Source of the DNA: Serratia inhibens
GTDB taxonomy: Bacteria > Pseudomonadota > Gammaproteobacteria > Enterobacterales > Enterobacteriaceae
Assembly: GCF_003591175.1 (NCBI RefSeq)
Contig: NZ_QYYG01000006.1
Coordinates: 124,001-188,000, forward strand
Direction of reading: 5' to 3'
Length of the DNA: 64,000 bases
Below the pieces are notes generated by a model. It was not told the origin of the DNA. It saw only the letters and a program-made list of their open reading frames with translations, and searched no databases. Position 1 is the first letter of the stretch. Each line of letters opens with the position of its first letter. The position numbers and the translations under genes are program-made. Of the stretch, positions 19,300-27,585 are shown piece by piece.

Positions 19300-20481
19300 A
19301 TGCAATTGCGTAAAACACTCTTGGTCGGACTGGTTTCCGTCGCCTTGCTGAGTGGTTGCTCGCTGTTTAACAGTGAAGAAGACGTGGTTACCATGTCGCC
19401 GCTGCCAAAAGTTGAAAATCAGTTCACGCCGAACAAGGCGTGGAGCACATCGGTAGGCGACGGTGTCGGTGAGTTTTATTCTCATCTGCGTCCCGCTTTC
19501 CAGGACAGCACCATTTATGCTGCTGACCGCCACGGCGTCGTGAAAGCGATGGATGCCGACAGCGGTGACGAAAAGTGGAAGGTCGATCTCTCCGAGAAAA
19601 CCGGCTTCCTCTCCAGCAACCGGCCGGCACTGCTGTCAGGCGGCCTGGCGGTTGCAGGCGACAAGGTTTACGTCGGCAGTGAAAAAGCAGTGGTTTACGC
19701 GTTGAATACCGCAGACGGTAAAGTGGCGTGGCAGACCAAGGTCGCCGGCGAAGCGATTTCTCGCCCGGTAATCAGCGACGGCATGGTGCTGATCCATACC
19801 TCCAATGGCCTGCTGCAGGCGCTGAACGAATCTGATGGCGCGGTGAAGTGGACGGTTAACCTGGACATGCCATCGCTGTCACTGCGCGGTGAGTCCGCAC
19901 CGGCCGTTGCCTTTGGCGCGGCGATTGTCGGCGGTGATAACGGCCGCGTCAGCGCAGTGCTGATGCAGCAGGGCCAGTTGATCTGGCAACAGCGTATTTC
20001 CCAGCCGAGCGGCGCGACCGAGATCGATCGCCTGAACGATGTGGACACGACGCCGGTGATTGTTGAAGGCGTTGTCTACGCATTAGGTTACAATGGCAAC
20101 CTGACGGCGCTGGATCTGCGTTCCGGCCAGATCATGTGGAAGCGTGAACTGGGTTCCGTGAACGACTTCATCGTGGACGCGGGCCGCATCTATCTGGTGG
20201 ATCAGAACGATCGCGTTGTAGCGCTGAGCACCGAAGGCGGCGTAACAGTGTGGACGCAGAGCGATCTGCTGCACCGCAACCTGACCCCGCCGGTGATGTA
20301 TAATGGTTATCTGGTGACCGGCGATTCCGAAGGTTACCTGCACTGGATTAACACCACGGACGGCCGTTTTGTTGCCCAGCAGGAAGTGGATAGCTCCGGC
20401 TTCCTGTCTGCACCGATGGTGGCCGGCGATAAGCTGGTTATCCAGGCTAAAGGCGGAAAAGTTTACGCTTTCACCCGCTAA
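19300..20481 (+). CDS. bamB: Outer-membrane assembly lipoprotein BamB
   Basis: 393 residues. The lipobox LLSGC (Cys20) anchors an eight-bladed PQQ-like beta-propeller with repeated motifs such as VYALNTADGKVAWQTK and LTALDLRSGQIMWK. It is a subunit of the BAM complex that inserts beta-barrel proteins, which would include the autotransporter encoded later in this window. It lies 11 nt after yfgM and is followed by a strong terminator. Confidence 0.97.
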   Translation: MQLRKTLLVGLVSVALLSGCSLFNSEEDVVTMSPLPKVENQFTPNKAWSTSVGDGVGEFYSHLRPAFQDSTIYAADRHGVVKAMDADSGDEKWKVDLSEKTGFLSSNRPALLSGGLAVAGDKVYVGSEKAVVYALNTADGKVAWQTKVAGEAISRPVISDGMVLIHTSNGLLQALNESDGAVKWTVNLDMPSLSLRGESAPAVAFGAAIVGGDNGRVSAVLMQQGQLIWQQRISQPSGATEIDRLNDVDTTPVIVEGVVYALGYNGNLTALDLRSGQIMWKRELGSVNDFIVDAGRIYLVDQNDRVVALSTEGGVTVWTQSDLLHRNLTPPVMYNGYLVTGDSEGYLHWINTTDGRFVAQQEVDSSGFLSAPMVAGDKLVIQAKGGKVYAFTR

Positions 20482-20506
20482 CGCTGCCGGTCATCGCACG
20501 GTTTGC

Positions 20507-20545
20507 AAACGGCTCCTGAGTGTTCAGGGGCCGTTTCGTATTTTT
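20507..20545 (+). terminator. Rho-independent terminator after bamB
   Basis: Stem AAACGGC-t-CCTGA / TCAGG-g-GCCGTTT around a GTGT loop (20507-20536), followed by a T-rich stretch to 20545. It separates bamB from der. Confidence 0.85.
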
Positions 20546-20614
20546 ATAAGCTGCACTTCTGGTGTCTATCCATGGTGTAGTAACGCATTGATTATTAAGT
20601 AATGAGGCTTCACA

Positions 20615-22096
20615 ATGATACCTGTCGTCGCGCTGGTTGGGCGCCCGAATGTGGGTAAATCCACCTTATTTAACCGTTTAACACATACGCGCGATGCGCT
20701 GGTGGCGGATTTCCCCGGGCTAACGCGAGACCGCAAGTATGGTCGTGCCGAAGTTGAGGGTAATGAATTTATTATCGTCGATACCGGGGGCATTGACGGT
20801 ACCGAAGACGGCGTTGAAACGCGCATGGCCGGCCAATCGCTGTTGGCGATTGAAGAAGCGGACATCGTGCTGTTCATGGTCGACGCTCGTGCCGGCCTGA
20901 TGCCGGCCGATCAGGGCATTGCCCAGCATCTGCGCAACCGTCAGAAGGCTACCTTCCTGGTCGCCAACAAAACCGACGGCATGGATCCGGACATGGCCAC
21001 CGCCGATTTCTACTCGCTGGGCCTGGGCGACGTGTATGCGATCGCCGCTTCGCACGGCCGTGGCGTAGCACAGCTGATCGAACACGTGCTGGTGCCGTTT
21101 GTCGGTGAAAAACCCGAAGAAGTCGAGCTGACCGAAGAAGAGGCCAACGCCGCTTACTGGGCTGAGCAGGAAGACGAAATCCCGGAGGACGAAGAGCCGG
21201 AAGACGACTTCAACCCGCAAGATTTGCCGATCAAGCTGGCGATCGTTGGCCGTCCTAACGTGGGTAAGTCCACACTGACTAACCGCATCCTCGGCGAGGA
21301 GCGTGTGGTGGTGTACGACATGCCGGGCACTACCCGCGACAGCATCTATATCCCGATGGTACGCGACGAGCGCGAATACGTGCTGATTGATACCGCCGGG
21401 GTGCGCAAACGCGGCAAGGTAACGGAAACCGTAGAGAAATTCTCGGTAATCAAAACCCTGCAAGCGATCGAAGACGCCAACGTAGTGCTGTTGGTGGTTG
21501 ACGCGCGCGAAGGCATTTCCGATCAGGATCTGTCGCTGCTCGGCTTTATCCTCAATAGTGGGCGCTCACTGGTGATTGCGGTCAACAAGTGGGACGGCAT
21601 GAGCGAGGAAGATCGCGAGCATGTGAAAGAGATGCTGGATCTGCGCCTGGGCTTTGTCGATTTCGCCCGCGTGCACTTCATCTCTGCGCTGCACGGCAGC
21701 GGCGTCGGCAACCTGTTCGAATCCGTGCAGGAAGCCTACGAGTGCGCGACCCGTCGCGTGAACACCTCCATGCTGACCAAAATCATGCAGATGGCTGCCG
21801 AAGACCACCAGCCGCCGTTGGTGCGTGGCCGCCGCGTGAAGCTGAAATACGCGCACGCCGGGGGTTATAACCCACCGATTGTGGTGATCCACGGCAACCA
21901 GGTGAGCGATCTGGCCGACTCGTACAAACGTTATCTGATGAACTACTTCCGTCGTTCACTGAAGGTAATGGGTACGCCAATCCGCATCCAGTTCAAAGAG
22001 GGTGACAACCCGTTCGCCGGCAAGCGCAACCTGTTGACGCCAAACCAGATGCGCAAGCGTAAACGCCTGATGAGCCACCTGAAGAAAAGCAAATAA
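20615..22096 (+). CDS. der: Ribosome-assembly GTPase Der (EngA)
   Basis: 493 residues with two tandem GTPase domains, the mark of Der: the first P-loop GRPNVGKS at residues 9-16 and the second at 212-219, each with DxxG and NKxD motifs (NKTD, NKWD). An acidic linker (about 165-205, [13 protein letters not shown]) joins them and a KH-like C-terminal domain follows. It acts in 50S subunit maturation. The start ATG 20615 has GAGG upstream. Confidence 0.98.
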   Translation: MIPVVALVGRPNVGKSTLFNRLTHTRDALVADFPGLTRDRKYGRAEVEGNEFIIVDTGGIDGTEDGVETRMAGQSLLAIEEADIVLFMVDARAGLMPADQGIAQHLRNRQKATFLVANKTDGMDPDMATADFYSLGLGDVYAIAASHGRGVAQLIEHVLVPFVGEKPEEVELTEEEANAAYWAEQEDEIPEDEEPEDDFNPQDLPIKLAIVGRPNVGKSTLTNRILGEERVVVYDMPGTTRDSIYIPMVRDEREYVLIDTAGVRKRGKVTETVEKFSVIKTLQAIEDANVVLLVVDAREGISDQDLSLLGFILNSGRSLVIAVNKWDGMSEEDREHVKEMLDLRLGFVDFARVHFISALHGSGVGNLFESVQEAYECATRRVNTSMLTKIMQMAAEDHQPPLVRGRRVKLKYAHAGGYNPPIVVIHGNQVSDLADSYKRYLMNYFRRSLKVMGTPIRIQFKEGDNPFAGKRNLLTPNQMRKRKRLMSHLKKSK

Positions 22097-22105
22097 TCTT
22101 CAAAA

Positions 22106-22136
22106 AGAGCGCGGTAGCAATACCGCGCTCTTTTTT
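22106..22136 (+). terminator. Rho-independent terminator after der
   Basis: An 11-bp perfect stem AGAGCGCGGTA/TACCGCGCTCT with a GCAA tetraloop, followed by TTTTTT. Confidence 0.92.
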
Positions 22137-22193
22137 ATTGACCCGAAGTCGTTCTATTATCTGCATATTGTCACCGCCAGTTGAAGGAACACC

Positions 22194-23150
22194 ATGTCCT
22201 GGGAAACCTGGAGTTTTGCGTTCAGCGTCACCGTACCTAATCTTTTAATGATGCTGCTGGGCATACTGCTGCGCCACTGGCGGCTGATGGACGATCGTTT
22301 TATTGATGGCGCCACACGCTTGGTGTTCAATCTGGCGCTGCCTTGCCTGCTGTTCTTCAGTATCGCCACCAATCATCCGCAACTGCTGGGCAACCTGCCG
22401 CTGGTTCTCTATGGCGCGATCGGCACCATCGCCACCTTCCTGCTGCTGGAGGTGGCGGCGGTCTGGTTGGTTAAGGAACCGCGTGAACGGGGCGTATTCG
22501 TGCAGGGCGGGTTCCGCGCCAATACCGCGATTGTCGGCCTCGCGTACGCCATGACGGCCTATGGCGACGAAGGGGTGGCGTTGGGTTCGCTGTACCTGAC
22601 GGTCACGGTGATCCTGTTTAACGTGCTGTCGGTGATCACCCTGACGCGCAGTCTGCAGGGCGGGCACGGCAAGAAGATCGGCCGTTTGTCGCTGCTGCGC
22701 AGCATCGTCACCAATCCGCTGATTATCGGCCTGGTGTGCGGGTTGCTGTTCGCGCAAACCGGCCTGGCAATCCCGCAGGTGATCCGGCAGACCGGCAGCT
22801 ATATCTCCGGGCTGTCGCTGCCGCTGGCGTTGTTGTGCACCGGCGCAAGCCTGGATCTGCGTGCCATGTTCCGTTCATCCAACGTTGCTGCGCTGTCTTC
22901 TTCGGCCAAACTGTTCCTGGTACCCGTATTGATGACGCTGGGTGGCTGGCTGTGGGGCTTTCACGGCGCGGCGCTGGGGATTATCTTCCTGTTTTCCGCC
23001 ACGCCGACCGCCTCGGGCAGCTATGTCATGACGCGCGCGATGGGCGGCAACGCCACGTTGGCAGCGAATATTATTGCCATCACCACCGTCGGTTCGTTTT
23101 TTACCACCGCGCTGGGGATCTACTTCTTGCGCTCGTGGGGCGTCATTTAA
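22194..23150 (+). CDS. AEC-family (auxin efflux carrier-like) permease
   Basis: 318-residue inner-membrane protein with about ten hydrophobic segments and a short central hydrophilic loop, the AEC design. Typical family motifs include PLIIGLVCG, SLPLALLCTGASL and the C-terminal ATPTASGSYVMTRAMGG. E. coli YfdV-type members move dicarboxylates or similar anions, but the substrate here cannot be inferred. ATG 22194 is preceded by GAAGGAAC. The gene stands between der and a zinc-ribbon protein and may be co-transcribed with the latter (13-nt gap). Confidence 0.85.
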   Translation: MSWETWSFAFSVTVPNLLMMLLGILLRHWRLMDDRFIDGATRLVFNLALPCLLFFSIATNHPQLLGNLPLVLYGAIGTIATFLLLEVAAVWLVKEPRERGVFVQGGFRANTAIVGLAYAMTAYGDEGVALGSLYLTVTVILFNVLSVITLTRSLQGGHGKKIGRLSLLRSIVTNPLIIGLVCGLLFAQTGLAIPQVIRQTGSYISGLSLPLALLCTGASLDLRAMFRSSNVAALSSSAKLFLVPVLMTLGGWLWGFHGAALGIIFLFSATPTASGSYVMTRAMGGNATLAANIIAITTVGSFFTTALGIYFLRSWGVI

Positions 23151-23163
23151 TTCAGGAGTCAGT

Positions 23164-23385
23164 ATGGAAGCGCACTGTCCGCAATGCGATCAAACGATGG
23201 AGTGGGTGAATGGTCACTACCATTGCACAGCCTGTGCACGCGATTATCGGCAGTTGGCCCATTGCCCGGATTGCGGGCAGCCGTTGCAGGAGCTGAAGGC
23301 GTGCGGCGCAGTGGATTACCTGTGTCAGAACGGCCACGGGCTGATATCCAAAAAGCGCGTGCTATTTGATTATCAGCCGTTGTAA
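23164..23385 (+). CDS. yfgJ: YfgJ-like zinc-ribbon protein
   Basis: 73 residues from ATG 23164 (AGGAG upstream). Three CxxC pairs (CPQC, CTAC, CPDC) and a later Cys in YLCQNGHG indicate a double zinc ribbon. The C-terminus LKACGAVDYLCQNGHGLISK matches E. coli YfgJ, also found near der. A longer in-frame reading from 23074 overlaps the permease and is less likely. No function is established for the family. Confidence 0.85.
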   Translation: MEAHCPQCDQTMEWVNGHYHCTACARDYRQLAHCPDCGQPLQELKACGAVDYLCQNGHGLISKKRVLFDYQPL

Positions 23386-23389
23386 GCCT

Positions 23390-23731
23390 TCACTCATCCA
23401 CCTGACCGGTTTTCCATAAATCGATCAAGGCCTGGGGTGCGCTGGTCTCCGGGATCAGCAAGACGATTTCACTGCACAGATTCTGGCTGTAATAGCTGAT
23501 TTGAACGCGGAAGTAGCGTTGGTCGCCGCAGCCGGGGGAACCCGGTTTTCCCTCTTCCTGCGCGTAGGGTAGCGTTTGATTCAATAACTGACTCAGGCGT
23601 TGGCGCTGCTCCGGCGTAATATCGGCCAGCGCAATGCGCCGCTGGCCCGCCAGTTTGGGAATAAAGGCGAAACCGCCTTCACGCGCCAGCTCAATGACCG
23701 TGTCCTGATTGAGCGACGGCAAGGGTTTCAT
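23390..23731 (-). CDS. Emfourin-type protealysin inhibitor
   Basis: 113 residues without signal peptide or membrane helix. Its ATG shares one base with the protease stop (TAATG), so translation is coupled. Length, absence of a secretion signal and position directly behind a protealysin gene match emfourin, the protein inhibitor of protealysin-like M4 proteases described in Serratia proteamaculans. Visible landmarks are an N-terminal FIPKLAGQRRIAL segment and a C-terminal ETSAPQALIDLW. Assignment rests mainly on genomic partner and recalled family likeness. Its likely task is to keep the protease inactive inside the cell. Confidence 0.78.
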   Translation of the reverse strand: MKPLPSLNQDTVIELAREGGFAFIPKLAGQRRIALADITPEQRQRLSQLLNQTLPYAQEEGKPGSPGCGDQRYFRVQISYYSQNLCSEIVLLIPETSAPQALIDLWKTGQVDE

Positions 23732-24756
23732 TATTCCACCCCCACCTGATGCCAGGCTTGCTGCACTTTGTCCGCCACGGTGCGGTCAAAACGCTGCTGC
23801 GCATGTTTCACCGTGGTACGGGCGAAGGTGGCGAAGTCGGCATCCTGCGGCAGCGCTTTGTCGCACAATGTGTCATACCAGACGTAGCCGGCTTTCTCCC
23901 AGGCGAAGCCGCCGAGTGAAGTGGCCGCCAGATAGAAGGCACGGTTGGGGATGCCGGAGTTGAGGTGCACGCCGCCGTTGTCCTCTTTGGTCTGAATGTA
24001 ATCCTTCATGTCGGCCGGCTGCGGATCTTTACCCAGCAGCGGATCGTCGTAGGCGGTGCCGGGCGCAGACATCGAGCGCAGGCCCTTGCCGTTGATGCCC
24101 TTGGCCAGCAGACCCGCGCCAATCAGCCAGTCGGCCTTGTCGGCGGTTTGCCGAAGGTGGAACTGCTTGACCAACGAACCGAAGACGTCAGACATAGACT
24201 CATTCAGCGCGCCGGCCTGTTGGAAGTAAATCAGCCCGGCTTCGCTTTCGGTTACGCCGTGCGCCAGTTCGTGGCCGACGACATCGATAGCGATGGTAAA
24301 ACGGTTGAAGATCTCGCCGTCACCGTCGCCAAATACCATCTGCTGGCCATTCCAGAAGGCATTCTGATATTCATGGCCGTAGTGGACGCTGCCGGTCAAC
24401 GGCAGGCCTTTGTTGTCCAGCGAATTGCGCTCAAACGCCTGCCAGAAGAAATCGTAGGTTACGCCAAGATAGTCATAGGCTTCGTCCACCGCCACGTCAT
24501 GGTTGCTGGCCTGGCCCTCGTTGCGCACTTGCTTGCCGGGAAGCTGAGTGCCGTTTTGAGCGTCGTAGATATCGCGGATGACTTCGCCGCCGCTGGCGGT
24601 TTGCGCGCCGGGCGCACGCAGCGGTTTGTTGCCGAGCAGGCTTTGGACGTGGTTCAGGGTGTGCAATGCGCAGTCGCGCTGCGGTACGCTGCCGTGTTCA
24701 ATAATCCTGCGCAGCATATACGGGGGGATGACTGAACGTGCGGTCAGGGTCGGCAT
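23731..24756 (-). CDS. Protealysin-like M4 metalloprotease
   Basis: 341 residues from ATG 24756 (AAGGAGA upstream). A short propeptide of about 50 residues (VIPPYMLRRIIEHGS, typical of protealysins, instead of a long FTP/PepSY propeptide) precedes the catalytic domain. The zinc site is HELAH (162-166) with Glu186 in GALNESMSD. The later VHLNSGIPNRAFY motif supplies the catalytic His. There is no signal peptide, as known for protealysin, which is made intracellularly and linked to actin cleavage and invasion in Serratia. An inhibitor gene is translationally coupled downstream. Confidence 0.93.
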   Translation of the reverse strand: MPTLTARSVIPPYMLRRIIEHGSVPQRDCALHTLNHVQSLLGNKPLRAPGAQTASGGEVIRDIYDAQNGTQLPGKQVRNEGQASNHDVAVDEAYDYLGVTYDFFWQAFERNSLDNKGLPLTGSVHYGHEYQNAFWNGQQMVFGDGDGEIFNRFTIAIDVVGHELAHGVTESEAGLIYFQQAGALNESMSDVFGSLVKQFHLRQTADKADWLIGAGLLAKGINGKGLRSMSAPGTAYDDPLLGKDPQPADMKDYIQTKEDNGGVHLNSGIPNRAFYLAATSLGGFAWEKAGYVWYDTLCDKALPQDADFATFARTTVKHAQQRFDRTVADKVQQAWHQVGVE

Positions 24757-24818
24757 AGTCGCTCTCCTTAGGCAAAAAATTACCCTCAATAAGTCAATAT
24801 TCCACCACTAAGTGTAGT

Positions 24819-25901
24819 TCAGACATCGTAAAGACGATGATCGTGGGTGCTGACCGCCGGGCTGGTCTTGTGCGGGCTGATGCGCTTGACCGAGGCGCGT
24901 ACCGCCAGTTTCCCGTGCAGCAGCAGGTTGCACGGCGGCGCATCGGCGCGCAGCATCCGGCGCTGCAACAGTTGGATCGCCTCATGGCCCAGCTCGTCTC
25001 GCGGCACATGTACCGAGGTGAGCGGCACATCATGAATTTCCGCCAGGTTAAAACCGTCGGTGCTCATGACCGAGATATCTGCCGGTACGTTCAGCCCCAG
25101 CTTGTTCAGTGCCTTGACCGCACCGACCGCCATATAGTCGCCCCCGGCGAGAATAGCCGTCGGCAGCTGCGAGCGCTGGCTGACCTGATTGATAAAGGTG
25201 GTCAGCGCCTGCTCGGCTTCTTCGCTGCCAAAGCCGGAGGTGGTGACCAGATGGCGGCCTTCGTCAAAGGCGATGTTGTGCTGCGCATAGGCCTGCCTGA
25301 TGCCCGCCAGCCGCAGCTCCATGGTGTGTCGGCGCAGGCATTGCAGGTTCAGAATATGGCTGTGGCCCTGTTGGATCAGATAATTGGCGGAGAACTCGCC
25401 GATCAGCTGATGGTCGGGGGAGACGCTGTCCAGCCGCATCTGGCGATCGGTACAGTTGATCAGCACGCAGGGCTTGTGCAGATCGGCGGCCAACTGGTGA
25501 ATGTGTTCGTCGTCGATGCCGATAATCAGCGCCGCCTCGGTCTGCGGATCGCTCATTTTTTCCAGGAACAGCGCACCGTCGCTGTGCTGTTCTTCAAGCC
25601 CGCAATAGCGGATGCGCACCTCATGTTCCGCCAGCGCGGCGGTGATCCCCTGGATCACCTTGTGATAAAAGATGTCGGTGCGCACGTCGAAGGCGCGTTG
25701 CGGGGCAAACACCATGACGTTGTTCAGCATCAGCCGGCCGTTGGACAGGCCTTGCAAGATACCGTTCTGCTGGGCGCAGGCCAATACTCTGTGGCGTGCC
25801 TCGGCGCTGGTATTGGACTTGCCCGCGAGTACGCGTGAAACGGTGCTGATCGACAACCCTGTTTGGCGGGCGATTTCCTGTATTTTCAGCTTTCCGTTCA
25901 T
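24819..25901 (-). CDS. LacI-family transcriptional repressor
   Basis: 360 residues. The N-terminal LacI HTH (KIQEIARQTGLSISTVSRVLAGKS) is followed by a periplasmic-binding-protein-like sugar domain ending near residue 345. It is divergent from an MFS transporter and a GH31 glycosidase, which it probably controls. A 20-nt perfect palindrome lies 24 nt upstream of its own start, implying autoregulation. The effector is unknown, presumably the glycoside or a product of the GH31 enzyme. Confidence 0.88.
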   Translation of the reverse strand: MNGKLKIQEIARQTGLSISTVSRVLAGKSNTSAEARHRVLACAQQNGILQGLSNGRLMLNNVMVFAPQRAFDVRTDIFYHKVIQGITAALAEHEVRIRYCGLEEQHSDGALFLEKMSDPQTEAALIIGIDDEHIHQLAADLHKPCVLINCTDRQMRLDSVSPDHQLIGEFSANYLIQQGHSHILNLQCLRRHTMELRLAGIRQAYAQHNIAFDEGRHLVTTSGFGSEEAEQALTTFINQVSQRSQLPTAILAGGDYMAVGAVKALNKLGLNVPADISVMSTDGFNLAEIHDVPLTSVHVPRDELGHEAIQLLQRRMLRADAPPCNLLLHGKLAVRASVKRISPHKTSPAVSTHDHRLYDV

Positions 25902-25924
25902 TCTGTGATCTCCTTCAAATTTGC

Positions 25925-25944
25925 CGGTGAAAATATTTTCACCG
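25925..25944. promoter_or_regulatory. 20-nt perfect palindrome, probable LacI-type operator
   Basis: CGGTGAAAATATTTTCACCG reads the same on both strands, with no central spacer. LacI-family operators are typically such even palindromes with a central symmetric step. It lies just upstream of the regulator gene and is probably its own binding site. Confidence 0.65.
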
Positions 25945-26059
25945 CGTTTTTTCAGCGTAGTGTCTGGCTTGAGCCGCCATTATGGCGAGCTTTTAGGCTG
26001 CATATGAAAATTCTTGCAAAAAACCACGTTTCGCTCACGCTCCCGGCTGGCTAGTCTGC

Positions 26060-26073
26060 ATTGGTACACCAAT
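26060..26073. promoter_or_regulatory. ExuR/UxuR-like box upstream of the MFS gene
   Basis: ATTGGT-AC-ACCAAT, followed by TTT, resembles the hexuronate regulator consensus AATTGGTATACCAATT. It lies about 190 nt upstream of the ExuT-like transporter start. A binding role is inferred from similarity only. Confidence 0.45.
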
Positions 26074-26266
26074 TTTATAGACTTATCAGTCCAATTTACC
26101 GGCTGAATTATAAATAAAATGAAAATAAATCATGCGGTTGTGAGAGTGATAAGTGGTTTTTCGTGATCGCTATCCCAAATTTTCGCAACCCATACCTTCG
26201 ATACCAAAACGTGCCCTACCAAAAAGCGAGCTGTTTCACCGGGCAGCCGCCGTGGAGAGAAGACAG

Positions 26267-27574
26267 ATGAGTGTTGAAATTAATCAGACGGTCGCGCACA
26301 GCAGTCGGCGCAAGTTTAAATCGCTGCGTTGGTGGATGCTGGCGCTGTTTCTGCTCGGCGTTACGGTCAACTACATTACCCGCAATTCGCTGGGTATCCT
26401 GGCGCCGGAGCTGAAAACCAGCCTGAACATGACCACCGAGCAATATTCCTGGGTGGTGGCGTCATTCCAGCTGGCCTATACGGTATTTCAGCCGATCTGC
26501 GGCTGGCTGATCGATGTTATCGGCCTGAAGATGGGCTTTTTGATCTGCGCCAGCATCTGGGCGGTGGTGTGCATGCTGCATGCCGGGGCAGGGAGCTGGC
26601 TGCAGTTGGCGATCCTGCGCTTCTTCATGGGCGGGGCGGAAGCGGCGGCCACGCCGGGCAACGCCAAGGCGATTTCCGACTGGTTCCCGAAAAAGGAACG
26701 GCCGATTGCCGCCGGTTGGGCGGGCGTAGGTTTTTCTATCGGCGCGATGCTGGCCCCGCCAATCATCGTCATCGCCCACGTCTCTTTTGGCTGGCAGGGT
26801 GCCTTCTTGTTCTCCGGCGCGTTGGCGTTGGTCTGGGTGGTGCTGTGGTGGCTGTTCTACCACGAGCCGTTAAAGCACCCTAATCTGAGCCAACAAGAGC
26901 TGGATCTGATCCGCGAAGATAACGAGCCGGTATTGCCGAGGCTGCCGTTTTTAAAATCATTGGCAATCTTGTGTAAAAACAAAAAGTTCTACGGCATCGC
27001 CATCCCGGCCTTTCTCGCCGAACCGGCCTGGGCGGTGTTCAGTTTCTGGGTGCCGCTGTACCTGGCCACCGAACGCGGCATGGATTTAAAGCATATCGCC
27101 ATGTTTGCCTGGTTGCCGTTTTTGGCGGCGGATATCGGCAGCGTCGCCAGCGGTTATCTCACCACCCTGTACCGCAAATGGTTCGGCTGCAGCCGCGTCA
27201 ACTCGGTGGTCGCCAGCTCGGTCACCGGTGCCTTCATGATGGTTTCGCTGGCGTTTGTCGCGGTGACCAAAGATCCCTATGTGGCGATCGCGTTGATCTC
27301 GATCGGCGGTTTCGGCCATCAGGTGATCTCCTGCATGCTCAGCGCGCTGGTGGTGGAGTCGTTCGATAAAAACCAGATGGCGACGGTCAACGGCATGCGC
27401 GGCTCCAGTGCCTGGATCGCCAGCTTCCTGTTTACGCTGCTGATCGGTGCGGTTTCCGACACCGTCGGCTTCAACCCGCTGTTTATCGCCATGGGCTTCT
27501 TCGATCTGATCGGCGCCGTGTTCCTGATTGCCTTGATCGCCGAGCGCGGCGGTAAAAAAACACTGAATAGTTAA
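26267..27574 (+). CDS. MFS transporter, ExuT-like (anion:cation symporter family)
   Basis: 435 residues from ATG 26267 with GGAG upstream. About twelve membrane helices; motifs such as NYITRNSLGILAPELK, DVIGLKMGF, GGAEAAATPGNAKAISDWFPKKER and GYLTTLYRKW follow the ExuT/anion:cation symporter pattern, whose members carry hexuronates and related sugar acids. It is 11 nt upstream of a GH31 glycosidase gene, so the two form an operon: import of a glycoside, perhaps uronate-containing, followed by cleavage inside the cell. The substrate is not resolved. Confidence 0.85.
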   Translation: MSVEINQTVAHSSRRKFKSLRWWMLALFLLGVTVNYITRNSLGILAPELKTSLNMTTEQYSWVVASFQLAYTVFQPICGWLIDVIGLKMGFLICASIWAVVCMLHAGAGSWLQLAILRFFMGGAEAAATPGNAKAISDWFPKKERPIAAGWAGVGFSIGAMLAPPIIVIAHVSFGWQGAFLFSGALALVWVVLWWLFYHEPLKHPNLSQQELDLIREDNEPVLPRLPFLKSLAILCKNKKFYGIAIPAFLAEPAWAVFSFWVPLYLATERGMDLKHIAMFAWLPFLAADIGSVASGYLTTLYRKWFGCSRVNSVVASSVTGAFMMVSLAFVAVTKDPYVAIALISIGGFGHQVISCMLSALVVESFDKNQMATVNGMRGSSAWIASFLFTLLIGAVSDTVGFNPLFIAMGFFDLIGAVFLIALIAERGGKKTLNS

Positions 27575-27585
27575 GTTGGATACCT

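Larger units (their letters stand above)
25902..26266. other. Divergent regulatory region between LacI regulator and MFS gene
   Basis: A 365-nt A+T-rich gap with no gene. It contains the palindromes listed separately at 25925-25944 and 26060-26073. An in-frame N-terminal extension of the MFS gene from GTG 26153 lacks family character and a ribosome-binding site. Confidence 0.7.
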
